A stretch of DNA of 14,914 bases from DATLCI01 sp046714215 (GCA_046714215.1 JBKKBM010000286.1:1-14914); one strand, 5' to 3'; numbered from the stretch's first letter, positions 7,827 through 14,824 are shown. Notes: generated by a model from the letters alone, not told the origin. Numbers and translations are program-made.

Positions 7827-7892
7827 CTGGGGCTAAAGCTCCAGTTTTTATGGGGTTTTGAACGGCGCAGCTGAAGCCGCGCCCTTTCAAAA
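7827..7892. repeat. Two-hairpin palindromic intergenic element (REP-like)
   Basis: Two stem-loops lie side by side. The first, 7827-7844, pairs CTGGGGC with GCTCCAG (one G-T wobble in RNA) around TAAA and is followed on the plus strand by TTTTT. The second, 7856-7892, has an outer stem TTTTGAA/TTCAAAA and an inner stem GGCGC/GCGCC, extended past one A-C mismatch by GC/GC around TGAA. Both loops share the core GCTRAAGC. No gene on the plus strand enters it, so the terminator-like shape of the first hairpin has no obvious client. From memory, intergenic palindromes with GCTAAAGC/GCTGAAGC cores recur in Acidobacteriota genomes; only one copy is visible here, so the repeat status is inference. 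Confidence 0.5.
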
Positions 7893-7932
7893 CATGTGCG
7901 CACTTTCAGCGCGGTATTCAGCGGACAAATCC

Positions 7933-9543
7933 CTACTTCTTTTTCTTGTGGGGCTGGGGCGCTGGCTTTTTCCCCGCGGGCTTCTTCGGTGTGACTTTCT
8001 TGGGCTCGGGCTTCTTAGGCTCGGGCTTGGGAGCCTTCACTTTGGCCGGCGGAACCGCTTTGATCTTGGCGGCCTTTTCAGCGCCCTTCTTCTCTACCAC
8101 TTTTGGTGCAGGTGCGGGGATAGAGAGCGGTTCGCTTCCCTTCTTGCCCTTCTTTCCTTTGACCGCGCTTTTTACCGCTTCCGCCGGCGCACCAGCGGGA
8201 GCGGCGGTTGCAGCCTCCGCTTTCTTACCGCGTCCGCGACGGACGGGTGGCGGTGGCGCTACGGGCTCAGGCGGCGAGTGCGGCTTCAGGAACTTCACGA
8301 TCTCGTTGTGTGATTTCAACTTGCCATCCAGCATGAGCAAGAACGCTTCTTCCGCGATCTTGGGATACTCCGGCAACTCCTGGGTGATGCGCATCTCAGC
8401 CATCTCCGGGAATGGCAGACGCGATTTTAGCTGGCGCCACTTACCGAGGAAGTCCCCAATGCGTTTGGCCGCGGCCGAGACTTTGGTGGTGACGGCGGTG
8501 AACAGGATGGTTTCCGGCTTGGCCGCGGAGAGGAATTTCCACGCCTGGGAGTTGTTCGTCAATTCCTTACTAGTGAGTTTTTTAGCGAAGTCTTTGGCTT
8601 CGTCTTCCAGATGCTTCCAGTCGTGTACGAATACCTTGCGCGGGATGGCTGCCTGCACGGCGTGCAAGTCTGCGCTATTGAGCTTGTCGGTGATGAAATA
8701 CATGACCGCGGGGCCAGCGTCGACGACGTAGCCCAGGTCGATCAGTTGCTGACGAACCTTCATCAACTGATGCAGACCGTGCGTGTCCACCTTGGCCACG
8801 GACCAATGGGGATGCAGCACATGGAGCCAGCCTTCCTTCTCCAGGCACTTCATCACCTTCAGCGGATCATTCTCATGGGCGACCTGTTCGATCTCATGGC
8901 CGAGCAGCTTGCGGTTCACGTGCGAGATGTAGTCGTTCTCTTTAGCGGCGTCGTAGCGGGTTTGGGTGCGCTCTTCGAGCGTCCAATCGAGGCGCGCGGC
9001 GAAACGGGTAGCGCGGATCATGCGCGAAGGCTCTTCGAGAAACGCGTAATTGTGCAGGATGCGGATGAACTTGCCTTCAATGTCAGCCACGCCGTTGAAG
9101 GGATCGAGTAGCAGTCCGCGTGAGCCCGGGTTCAGCGAGAGCGCCATGGCATTCATGGTGAAGTCGCGGCGGCGGACGTCCTCATTGATGGTGGCAGGCA
9201 CGATCTCAGGCGGCTTGCCCGGCTTGTCGTAGACCTCCTGGCGGGCGGACGAGACCTCACCGCGGAGGTTGCCGGGAAGCAATACGTAGAGGGTGCGCAG
9301 GTTCTCATCCATGCCCTGCACGATGGCGCCGGCCTTCTCCATGTCTTTTTGCAGCTTGAGGGCATTGCCTTGCACGGAGAAATCGAGGTCGCGGATGCCG
9401 GCGCCGCTGATAATGTCACGCACCACGCCGCCCACGAGATAGACGTTCATCTCATGCGCGCGAGCCACGTTCTGGACTAGGGTGACTCCGGTCTGCTGTT
9501 CCGGCGTGAGCCGGCTTTCCATCATATAAATGTAATCGGCCAT
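7933..9543 (-). CDS. CCA tRNA nucleotidyltransferase / poly(A) polymerase family protein with Lys-rich tail
   Basis: A class II nucleotidyltransferase that adds CCA to, or adenylates, RNA 3' ends in the cytoplasm. The 536-residue protein shows GGVVRD (38-43), RDLDF with metal-binding D52 and D54 (51-55), RRRDFTMNAMAL (125-136), DPFNGVADIEGKFIRIL (147-163) and EPSRMIRATRFAARL (171-185), the ordered head and neck motifs of the family. The helical body runs to about 420. From 421 a 116-residue low-complexity tail follows with 29 Lys and 26 Pro, ending in KKKK; this is absent from typical family members. Sequence cannot separate CCA-adding from poly(A) activity, so no symbol is given. The start is the ATG at 9543 (MADYIYMMESRL); the frame is open for 96 further codons upstream, but that extension looks non-coding. 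It stands alone on its strand, divergent from the gene at 9852. Confidence 0.9.
   Translation of the reverse strand: MADYIYMMESRLTPEQQTGVTLVQNVARAHEMNVYLVGGVVRDIISGAGIRDLDFSVQGNALKLQKDMEKAGAIVQGMDENLRTLYVLLPGNLRGEVSSARQEVYDKPGKPPEIVPATINEDVRRRDFTMNAMALSLNPGSRGLLLDPFNGVADIEGKFIRILHNYAFLEEPSRMIRATRFAARLDWTLEERTQTRYDAAKENDYISHVNRKLLGHEIEQVAHENDPLKVMKCLEKEGWLHVLHPHWSVAKVDTHGLHQLMKVRQQLIDLGYVVDAGPAVMYFITDKLNSADLHAVQAAIPRKVFVHDWKHLEDEAKDFAKKLTSKELTNNSQAWKFLSAAKPETILFTAVTTKVSAAAKRIGDFLGKWRQLKSRLPFPEMAEMRITQELPEYPKIAEEAFLLMLDGKLKSHNEIVKFLKPHSPPEPVAPPPPVRRGRGKKAEAATAAPAGAPAEAVKSAVKGKKGKKGSEPLSIPAPAPKVVEKKGAEKAAKIKAVPPAKVKAPKPEPKKPEPKKVTPKKPAGKKPAPQPHKKKK
7997..8026 (-). repeat. 15-bp tandem duplication inside the Lys-rich tail
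   Basis: Two adjacent 15-bp units, TTCTTGGGCTCGGGC (7997-8011) and TTCTTAGGCTCGGGC (8012-8026), differ at one base and encode PEPKK twice on the minus strand. The near-identity at DNA level suggests a recent in-frame duplication and a tail that varies in length between strains. Confidence 0.7.
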
Positions 9544-9851
9544 CTTAATTTCGGTCGTACTCACTCCGTCGGCGATGAGCGGAAACGCAGGACTTTCCCG
9601 CTGCTGGGCGCAGGTTTTAGCGCAAACAGCGCTAGGCGGCCTGTTCCCCCGCTTGACGATGTGCTCGCAAGTGACTCCAAGCAATAGACTTAGGTAGCTG
9701 GTACCGGACAGCGATAAACGCACCACCATAACATATAGAGTTACTTTTTGGCTACATCCATGCACGAGGGCAGTTTTTTGGCGCGGCAACGTGCGAGAAT
9801 CGGCATCAGGATCAGACTTTAGAACAATCACCAGAGTGAACCCGTAAACCC
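9544..9851. other. Divergent intergenic region, no gene found
   Basis: About 308 nt separate the divergent starts at 9543 (minus) and 9852 (plus). No tRNA, small ORF with family features or repeat is recognisable. A perfect 6-bp hairpin with loop AAACA lies at 9618-9634 (TAGCGC/GCGCTA) in what would be the leader of the minus-strand gene. TTGACG (9653-9658) is a good -35 for the plus strand but has no -10 at 16-18 nt. ACATATAGAG around 9730 is the only AT-rich patch resembling a -10 and lacks a clear -35. The region must hold both promoters, but I cannot place them. Confidence 0.4.
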
Positions 9852-10331
9852 ATGCCGTCGACCCACAAGAAAGTGATCATCCGCAAGATGTCACGCGACA
9901 CCCTGGCCGGGTACGTGACGCCGGCGAACTTCATCGCCGAGGGCAAGATCGAGGTGTTGAACCAGTCCGGAAACTTGGTGCGCATCGAACTAACCGAGAT
10001 CAAATGCGTGTATTTCGTCCGCGATTTCAGCGACCTTGACACCTTCAGCCGCAAGACTTTCACCACCCGCCCGCGCACGGAGGGTCTGTGGGTGCGCTTG
10101 ACTTACAAAGACAACGACATCATGGAAGGGCTGATGCCAAATGACCTTACGCAGCTCCATCCGGAAGGTTTTCTGCTGAATCCGCCGGACACGCGGGCCA
10201 ACACGCAGCGAATGTTCGTGCCGCGCAGTGCGCTGTCATCGCTGATGGTGCTGTCGGTGATCGGCGGGATGCAAGGACGGAGACGCTCCGCCAAAGTCGC
10301 GACGGAACAGCCCCTGCTGTTTAATGAGTAA
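9852..10331 (+). CDS. Conserved uncharacterised protein, probable tandem small beta-barrel
   Basis: Function unknown. The 159-residue soluble protein has no signal peptide or membrane span. Residues about 19-58 (AGYVTPANFIAEGKIEVLNQ then IELTEIKCVYFV) and about 92-136 (EGLMPNDLTQLHPEGFLLN then MFVPRSALSSLMVL) follow a similar plan: short strand with Gly and Pro, a loop, G-x-(x)-x-(V/L)-L-N, a turn, and a final strand pair. This suggests two copies of one small beta fold; it is my reading, not a database match. I associate proteins of this look with Acidobacteriota, where they carry only a DUF label. ATG at 9852 lacks a clear Shine-Dalgarno. It lies 57 nt upstream of lpxD on the same strand, but a possible lpxD promoter in that gap leaves co-transcription open. 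An adaptor or ligand-binding role would fit a small repeated barrel; no function is claimed. Confidence 0.8.
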   Translation: MPSTHKKVIIRKMSRDTLAGYVTPANFIAEGKIEVLNQSGNLVRIELTEIKCVYFVRDFSDLDTFSRKTFTTRPRTEGLWVRLTYKDNDIMEGLMPNDLTQLHPEGFLLNPPDTRANTQRMFVPRSALSSLMVLSVIGGMQGRRRSAKVATEQPLLFNE

Positions 10332-10372
10332 GCACGAATAGCCGCTCGCTTCGGTTTCCTGCCCCGGCTATG

Positions 10373-10378
10373 TAGAAT
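10373..10378 (+). promoter_or_regulatory. Candidate -10 element for lpxD
   Basis: TAGAAT, a 5 of 6 match to TATAAT, lies 10 nt before the lpxD ATG. A start 6-7 nt downstream would leave a leader of only about 4 nt, and no Shine-Dalgarno sequence precedes the ATG, so the message may be leaderless or nearly so. No good -35 hexamer is seen at 16-18 nt. Confidence 0.3.
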
Positions 10379-10388
10379 CCTTTCTGCC

Positions 10389-11429
10389 ATGAGACTCGAA
10401 GAGATCGCGCGCAAGTTGGGCGCGCGCGTGGATGCGCTGACCGCCGAGCAAGAGCAAACGGAGATCACCGCCGTGGTGGGGATCGAAACGGCGGGGCCGG
10501 GCCACGTGACGTTCATCGCGAATCCTAAATACGCAGCGGCGGCCAAGACCACGCGGGCGTCAGCCGTATTAGTCACCGAAGAGTTCCCTGGCCTGCCCAC
10601 CGCCACCACGGTCGCGTTACGCTTGAAGAATCCCTACCTGGCCTTTGCGAAAGCCATTGAGCTGTTTTATCAGGCGCCGCGATACGCGCCGGGTGTGCAT
10701 GCGACGGTGGTGGTGGATCCCTCGGCCAAGGTCGGAAAGAATGCACACATTGGACCGTATGCCGTGGTAGGGCCGAATGTTCAGATCGGCGATGACTGCG
10801 TGTTACTGGCACATGTAGTGATCTATACGGGTGCTCGCATCGGAAACAATTTTTTTGCGCATGCGCATGCGGTGGTCCGCGAACATTGCCAAGTGGGAAA
10901 TGATGTCATTCTGCAGAATGGGGCGGTGATCGGCGCCGATGGCTATGGCTTCGCCAAAAACGATCAAGGCGAGTGGTACAAGATCGTGCAGTCGGGTGTG
11001 GCGGTGTTGGAAGACAAAGTGGAGGTGCAGGCGAATGCGTGCATCGATCGCGCCAGCATCGGAGAGACGCGCATCGGGGCCGACACAAAAGTCGATAACC
11101 TGGTTCAGGTGGGACATGGTTCCACGGTGGGTGAGCACACCATGCTCTGCGCGCAGGTGGGGCTGGCAGGGTCGACGGAGGTAGGTGACAACGTGATCCT
11201 GGCGGGGCAAGTGGGCGTGGCGGGACACTGCCGCGTCGGCGATAAAGTGGTGGCGACCGCGCAATCAGGCATCCCGAACGACGTAGCGGACGGTGCTGTG
11301 GTCAGCGGCTATCCCGCGGTCGATAACAAGCAGTGGCTGCGGAGCGTGGCGGTGTTCAATAAATTGCCGGAGCTGGCGAAGGCGGTGCGCGCAGTGAAAA
11401 CGCCTGAGCCAGAATCCGGTCCGGAATAG
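10389..11429 (+). CDS. lpxD: UDP-3-O-acylglucosamine N-acyltransferase
   Basis: Third enzyme of lipid A synthesis: transfers a 3-hydroxyacyl chain from ACP to the 2-amine of UDP-3-O-acylglucosamine in the cytoplasm. The 346-residue length matches E. coli LpxD (341). An N-terminal uridine-binding domain (1-100, with FIANPKY at 42-48) is followed by a left-handed beta helix of hexapeptide repeats (about 105-300: VDPSAKVGKNAHIGPYAVVG onward), the signature GADGYGFA (182-189), VGHGSTVG (241-248) with H243 as the expected catalytic base, and a C-terminal helix. The start aligns with the family opening MxLxELA. It stands apart from the usual bamA-fabZ-lpxA cluster; the neighbours are an uncharacterised protein upstream and a receiver-PAS protein 93 nt downstream. 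It supports an LPS-type outer membrane. Identification is secure; a paralogue elsewhere is possible. Confidence 0.97.
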   Translation: MRLEEIARKLGARVDALTAEQEQTEITAVVGIETAGPGHVTFIANPKYAAAAKTTRASAVLVTEEFPGLPTATTVALRLKNPYLAFAKAIELFYQAPRYAPGVHATVVVDPSAKVGKNAHIGPYAVVGPNVQIGDDCVLLAHVVIYTGARIGNNFFAHAHAVVREHCQVGNDVILQNGAVIGADGYGFAKNDQGEWYKIVQSGVAVLEDKVEVQANACIDRASIGETRIGADTKVDNLVQVGHGSTVGEHTMLCAQVGLAGSTEVGDNVILAGQVGVAGHCRVGDKVVATAQSGIPNDVADGAVVSGYPAVDNKQWLRSVAVFNKLPELAKAVRAVKTPEPESGPE

Positions 11430-11522
11430 CCGCCGCCGTCCTATTTTGCATCCAACCCAAAGGTTTAACCCAGGATTCATCACTAATCACAATCGGGTCG
11501 CTGAAGTCTTCTCCTCAACCCC

Positions 11523-12305
11523 ATGAACGAACATGAACAAAAATTAAAGAAGGCGGCGGAGAAACCCATCCGGGTGCTGCTGCTGGACGATCACGCGCAC
11601 AACCTGATCATGCGCGCGGCCATTCTGCGCCAGAATGGGTATGAGGCCATCTCCTCTAGCTCCATCGAAGAGGCTGAAGCGAGGATCCACGACATCGACA
11701 TCGCGGTGCTCGACTACCATCTGGGTGCGGGAAAATTCGGCACGCAGGTAGCGGCCACCTTGCGGGAGAAGCGACCGCATATTCCCATCATCATTCTTTC
11801 CGCCACGCTGGAACGCAAATTCGGCGGCGTGGAAGACATGCATCTACTGAAGGGCCACAGCTCCGTCAATGATATGCTGGCGGCCTTGCGTTCGTTCGAA
11901 GCCAAGCGGCGGGGCAAGCCGGTGGTAGTGGATGCGCGCGATTTTTATTACTCCCGCATCAGCATGGCCATGGGCGACGACGTGGTGCTGGAAGTGCTGG
12001 ATGATGACGGCAATTGGGAATACGTGAATGAGAACTTCGCCAAGCTCTACGACAAGAAACGTTTTTGGTTCGTAGGCAAAAATATGTTTGAGACGTTCCC
12101 GGAGCTGCGCGGCGACTGGCAAGAGATCATCCAGACGGTGGCCAATACGCGCGAAACTTACCTGGACCGCAGTTTCCGCGGCATCCCTTCGATGCCGGTG
12201 AAGGATTCACGATGGGTCTGGAATGTTCTGGTCTTTCCGCTTAAATTACATGATGAGCGCAACGGGGTAGTGTTGAGCGCTCGCATCCTGGAGCGGAGAG
12301 GCTAG
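11523..12305 (+). CDS. Receiver-PAS protein without a recognised output domain
   Basis: A cytoplasmic signalling protein of 260 residues. Residues about 15-130 form a response-regulator receiver: acidic pair D22 D23 (VLLLDDH), phospho-acceptor D64 (VLDYHLG), S93/T95 (IILSAT) and K110 (LLKGHSS). All key residues are present, so it can probably be phosphorylated by a histidine kinase. Residues about 145-258 look like a PAS domain (LEVLDDDGNWEYVNENFAKLYD, an FVGKNMFETFPE turn, and paired strands at RWVWNVLVFPL and GVVLSARILE). No kinase core, GGDEF, helix-turn-helix or other effector follows; the chain ends at the last PAS strand. No histidine kinase gene is in the window. The lipoprotein gene begins 2 nt after its stop, so the two are surely co-transcribed. 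It could be a single-domain-style signal relay or a partner of a hybrid kinase. Confidence 0.85.
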   Translation: MNEHEQKLKKAAEKPIRVLLLDDHAHNLIMRAAILRQNGYEAISSSSIEEAEARIHDIDIAVLDYHLGAGKFGTQVAATLREKRPHIPIIILSATLERKFGGVEDMHLLKGHSSVNDMLAALRSFEAKRRGKPVVVDARDFYYSRISMAMGDDVVLEVLDDDGNWEYVNENFAKLYDKKRFWFVGKNMFETFPELRGDWQEIIQTVANTRETYLDRSFRGIPSMPVKDSRWVWNVLVFPLKLHDERNGVVLSARILERRG

Positions 12306-12307
12306 TC

Positions 12308-12658
12308 TTGCGCAGAACGATCCTCAGTTTTTCTCTCCTGTTGTTACTGCTTGCGGGCTGCACCTTCCAATCGCAGGTGATCACGGTGACGCTGGCGAAT
12401 AGAGGGCAGAAGGAAGCCCGCAACATCGAGTTCCGGTATCCCGGAGGCTCGTTCGGCGTCTCTTCCCTGCCGCCCGGCAAGACTTACGAGTACCGCATCA
12501 AGCCCTTTTACAACGGCGCGCTGGAGATGGAGTACCTGTACGGCGAGGCGAAGGTGCGCTCGACCATTTCTAAAGTAGAGAAAGATCAGAGCGGCAAGGC
12601 GACGGTCGCGATCGACGAGACCGGCGTTAAGTGGGGCGGGTTGCAGCGCGAGCATTAG
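12308..12658 (+). CDS. Small lipoprotein, function unknown
   Basis: The 116-residue product has a type II signal peptide: MRRT, a leucine-rich core, and lipobox L15-A16-G17-C18, so C18 should be lipidated. The next residue is Thr rather than Asp, which by the rule known from E. coli favours transfer to the outer membrane. The mature part (about 24-105) alternates strand-like segments (VITVTLANRG, NIEFRYPGG, LPPGKTYEYRI) and resembles a single Ig-like or CARDB-type beta sandwich; no family is assigned. The start is TTG at 12308, supported by GGAGAGG a few bases upstream and by the signal peptide beginning there; no ATG is available. It follows the receiver-PAS gene by 2 nt, suggesting a shared transcript. 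Its stop codon lies inside an inverted repeat shared with the convergent plsC gene. Confidence 0.85.
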   Translation: MRRTILSFSLLLLLLAGCTFQSQVITVTLANRGQKEARNIEFRYPGGSFGVSSLPPGKTYEYRIKPFYNGALEMEYLYGEAKVRSTISKVEKDQSGKATVAIDETGVKWGGLQREH

Positions 12659-12677
12659 GATCGGGCCGCATCCTAAT
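12654..12677. terminator. Inverted repeat between convergent genes, possible two-way terminator
   Basis: ATTAGGAT (12654-12661) and ATCCTAAT (12670-12677) form a perfect 8-bp stem with a GC-rich 8-nt loop. The left arm contains the TAG stop of the lipoprotein gene, and plsC ends 9 nt beyond the right arm. A symmetric hairpin between converging genes is a typical place for a shared terminator, but neither side has a T-run and the stem is AT-rich, so termination strength is doubtful. Confidence 0.4.
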
Positions 12678-12686
12678 TCCGCACCT

Positions 12687-13394
12687 TCAGTTCCGCATTT
12701 CGCGCGGCAGCCCGCTGGCGATGGCGTTGCGCACCGCTTCCGTCAATTGCTCGCGGTCAGCAAAGTTCTCCGGGAAGATAGGCGGATGAAAGACCAGCGT
12801 AGCGGTCCCCGGCTTGATCCGCAGCGTGCCCTTGCCCATCATGGTCTCCGTTCCGAAGATAGAAATGGGCAGCACCGGCACCTTACTCTCCATGGCCAGA
12901 TGGAATGGACCTTTCTTGAACGGAAGCAGCTTGCCATCCGGCGAGCGCGTGCCTTCGGGAAAAATCGCCATGTTGATGCCGCTACGCATGACTTCTGTCG
13001 CCGCCTGAATGCTGCTGATGGCAGCCTCACGGTTACGCCGATCGACGGCGACGAAACGCGCCATGCGCATGGCCTGCGCCATGATGGGAACGCGGAAGAC
13101 TTCTTTCTTCACCAGCACTGATGTCCGCCGCGGGATGAGCGGGATCACGATGGGTGGGTCGAGATTCGAAACATGGTTGCACATGTAAATGTACGTGCCG
13201 GCGTGATCGAAGTCGTGATATCCGCGTAACTCCACTTTGACGCCAATCAGGCGCACGCCGGTGTAGGCTCCCCACATCGCCATCCGGTAAAGCCAATCGA
13301 CGCGTCCGGAGAGAAAGGTCCAGATGATCCCTACCGGGCCGATCAGGGGGATCATGATGAGATAGAAGAGGACGAGGACGCAGGTGCGGATCAA
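12687..13394 (-). CDS. plsC: 1-acyl-sn-glycerol-3-phosphate acyltransferase (lysophosphatidate acyltransferase)
   Basis: Acylates lysophosphatidic acid to phosphatidic acid at the inner membrane, the second acylation of phospholipid synthesis. The 235-residue protein has an N-terminal membrane segment (about 4-28) and the PlsC motifs: NHVSNLDP with catalytic H74 and D79 (73-80), FVAVDRRN (114-121), FPEGTRSPDGKLLPFKKG (145-162) and VPVLPISI (172-179). The usual length is 230-260. The start is TTG at 13394, which overlaps the mpl stop as TTGA; the next candidate, Met14, would cut the membrane segment. The tight overlap suggests translation by ribosomes finishing mpl. Related acyltransferases act on ornithine lipids or other lysolipids, so the exact acceptor is inferred, but the family is certain. 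Confidence 0.93.
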   Translation of the reverse strand: MIRTCVLVLFYLIMIPLIGPVGIIWTFLSGRVDWLYRMAMWGAYTGVRLIGVKVELRGYHDFDHAGTYIYMCNHVSNLDPPIVIPLIPRRTSVLVKKEVFRVPIMAQAMRMARFVAVDRRNREAAISSIQAATEVMRSGINMAIFPEGTRSPDGKLLPFKKGPFHLAMESKVPVLPISIFGTETMMGKGTLRIKPGTATLVFHPPIFPENFADREQLTEAVRNAIASGLPREMRN

Positions 13395-14824
13395 AGTTGG
13401 ACGCCGGAGTGGACCAGTTGTCGCAATCGCTCGGGTAGCTTCTCATAGATACCACCGAAGCCGCCATTGGAAAGTATGGCGACGACGTCACCGGTACGGA
13501 GTTGGGGAGCGAGACGATCGACGATCTCATCCGCGTCAGTGGCCTCGAAAGCAGGCTTGCCCTGCGCGTTGAGGCCAGCCACCACCGCTTCGGTAGAGAG
13601 CCGGTCGGATTCAGCAATGGCTTCCGGCTTGAAGATCTTGGTGAGCACGATGTGGTCGGCGACCGCGAGGCTCTCCGCCAGTTCCTGTTGAAAGACTTTA
13701 CGGCGCAGGGTGTTGGAACGCGGCTCGCAAATGGCCCACAGTCGCGCCTGAGGATAGCGCGCGCGCAACGCCTTGAGCGCCTCCGCAATGGCGGTGGGAT
13801 GATGCGCGAAGTCGTCGATGATGGTGACGCCGCCTACTTCCGCCCGAACCTCAAGTCGCCGCTTCACACTCCGGAAAGTGCGGATGGCTTCTGCAATGAC
13901 CTCCGCACTGACGCCATAGTCGGCGGCCAAGGCCGCCGCCGCGGTGGCGTTCATCACGTTGTATTCGCCGGCCAGCGCAAATTCGCAGTGAGCAAAAGGC
14001 CGGCCGTCGCGGACGATGCTCCAGCGCGTCAGCGTGGGAAGATATTCCACGTTCACAACCCGCCAGTTGGCGAGGGCGGACTTGCCATAGCGCTCCACCC
14101 GGCAGAAGGCCTTGGACAAACACTCATCCACCGTCGGCGAGCCGTCATACGCGACGATCACCCCGCGCTGCGGCACCAAGTTGACCAGGCGCTTGAATGC
14201 GGTCTTCACCGCCTCGAGATTCGGGTAGATGTCAGCGTGATCGAACTCCACCGAAGTCAAGATGGCGGCGTCAGGAAAGTAGTGGAGGAATTTTGGACCT
14301 TTATCAAAGAATGCGGTGTCGTATTCGTCGCCTTCGAGGATGATGTGTTTACTCTGCTTCAGCGCGAAGCTACTGCCAAAATTCTCCGCAATGCCGCCGA
14401 TGAGGAACGAAGGATTCAATCCGGCCGACTGCAAGATCCACGCCAACATCGAAGTAGTGGTCGTCTTACCATGGGTGCCGGCGACGACTAGGGATTCGCG
14501 TCCGGTGATGAAATTCTCATGCAACACCTGCGCCATGGACTGGAAGGGGATGCGCTCGTTCAGGACGTACTCGACTTCCGCATTGCCCCGGGAGATAGCA
14601 TTTCCCACCACGACCAGGTCAGGGCGCGGCTTAAGATTAGCTTCCGCATAGGGCTGCATGACGGGGATGCCGAGGTTCGCGAGGAAGGTGGACATCGGCG
14701 GATAGACCGCATAGTCCGAGCCGGTAACCTTGAAGCCGCGCTGCTTCAGCAACCCGGCCAGCGAGGCCATGGCGGTGCCGCAGATGCAGATGAGGTGGAT
14801 GTGTTTTTCGGGCGACAGGGTCAA
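13391..14824 (-). CDS. mpl: UDP-N-acetylmuramate:L-Ala-gamma-D-Glu-meso-diaminopimelate ligase
   Basis: Murein-recycling ligase that joins the salvaged tripeptide L-Ala-D-Glu-mDAP directly to UDP-MurNAc in the cytoplasm. The 477-residue protein has the Mur-ligase three-domain plan: Rossmann-like HIHLICICGTAMASLAGLL (8-26), P-loop AGTHGKTTT (115-123), EGDEYDTAFFDK (164-175), EFDHADIY (193-200), GEYNVMNA (286-293), DDFAHHPTA (337-345), EPRSNT (367-372) and SNGGFGGI (452-459). SDYAVYPPMSTFL, GNAISRGN and the AFFDK segment are Mpl features that distinguish it from MurC. The start is TTG at 14824, overlapping the stop of the upstream gene as TTGA; the first strand begins only a few residues later, so no later start fits. 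It overlaps plsC in the same way. It implies mDAP peptidoglycan and muropeptide salvage. Confidence 0.95.
   Translation of the reverse strand: MTLSPEKHIHLICICGTAMASLAGLLKQRGFKVTGSDYAVYPPMSTFLANLGIPVMQPYAEANLKPRPDLVVVGNAISRGNAEVEYVLNERIPFQSMAQVLHENFITGRESLVVAGTHGKTTTTSMLAWILQSAGLNPSFLIGGIAENFGSSFALKQSKHIILEGDEYDTAFFDKGPKFLHYFPDAAILTSVEFDHADIYPNLEAVKTAFKRLVNLVPQRGVIVAYDGSPTVDECLSKAFCRVERYGKSALANWRVVNVEYLPTLTRWSIVRDGRPFAHCEFALAGEYNVMNATAAAALAADYGVSAEVIAEAIRTFRSVKRRLEVRAEVGGVTIIDDFAHHPTAIAEALKALRARYPQARLWAICEPRSNTLRRKVFQQELAESLAVADHIVLTKIFKPEAIAESDRLSTEAVVAGLNAQGKPAFEATDADEIVDRLAPQLRTGDVVAILSNGGFGGIYEKLPERLRQLVHSGVQL

Noticed and set aside
7827..7849. A plus-strand intrinsic terminator (hairpin plus TTTTT)
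   Set aside because: No plus-strand gene lies upstream of it and its sequence matches the adjacent hairpin core, so a repeat element is the better reading.
9544..9831. 96-codon upstream extension of the nucleotidyltransferase frame
   Set aside because: The family N-terminus fits MADYIYMMESRL at 9543, and the extension has no domain character.
11430..11522. Gap between lpxD and the receiver-PAS gene as a promoter or terminator site
   Set aside because: No hairpin with T-run and no convincing -35/-10 pair could be seen; nothing is annotated there.
13391..14824. Calling this gene murC
   Set aside because: SDYAVYPPMSTFL, GNAISRGN and EYDTAFFDK match Mpl, not the UDP-MurNAc:L-Ala ligase.
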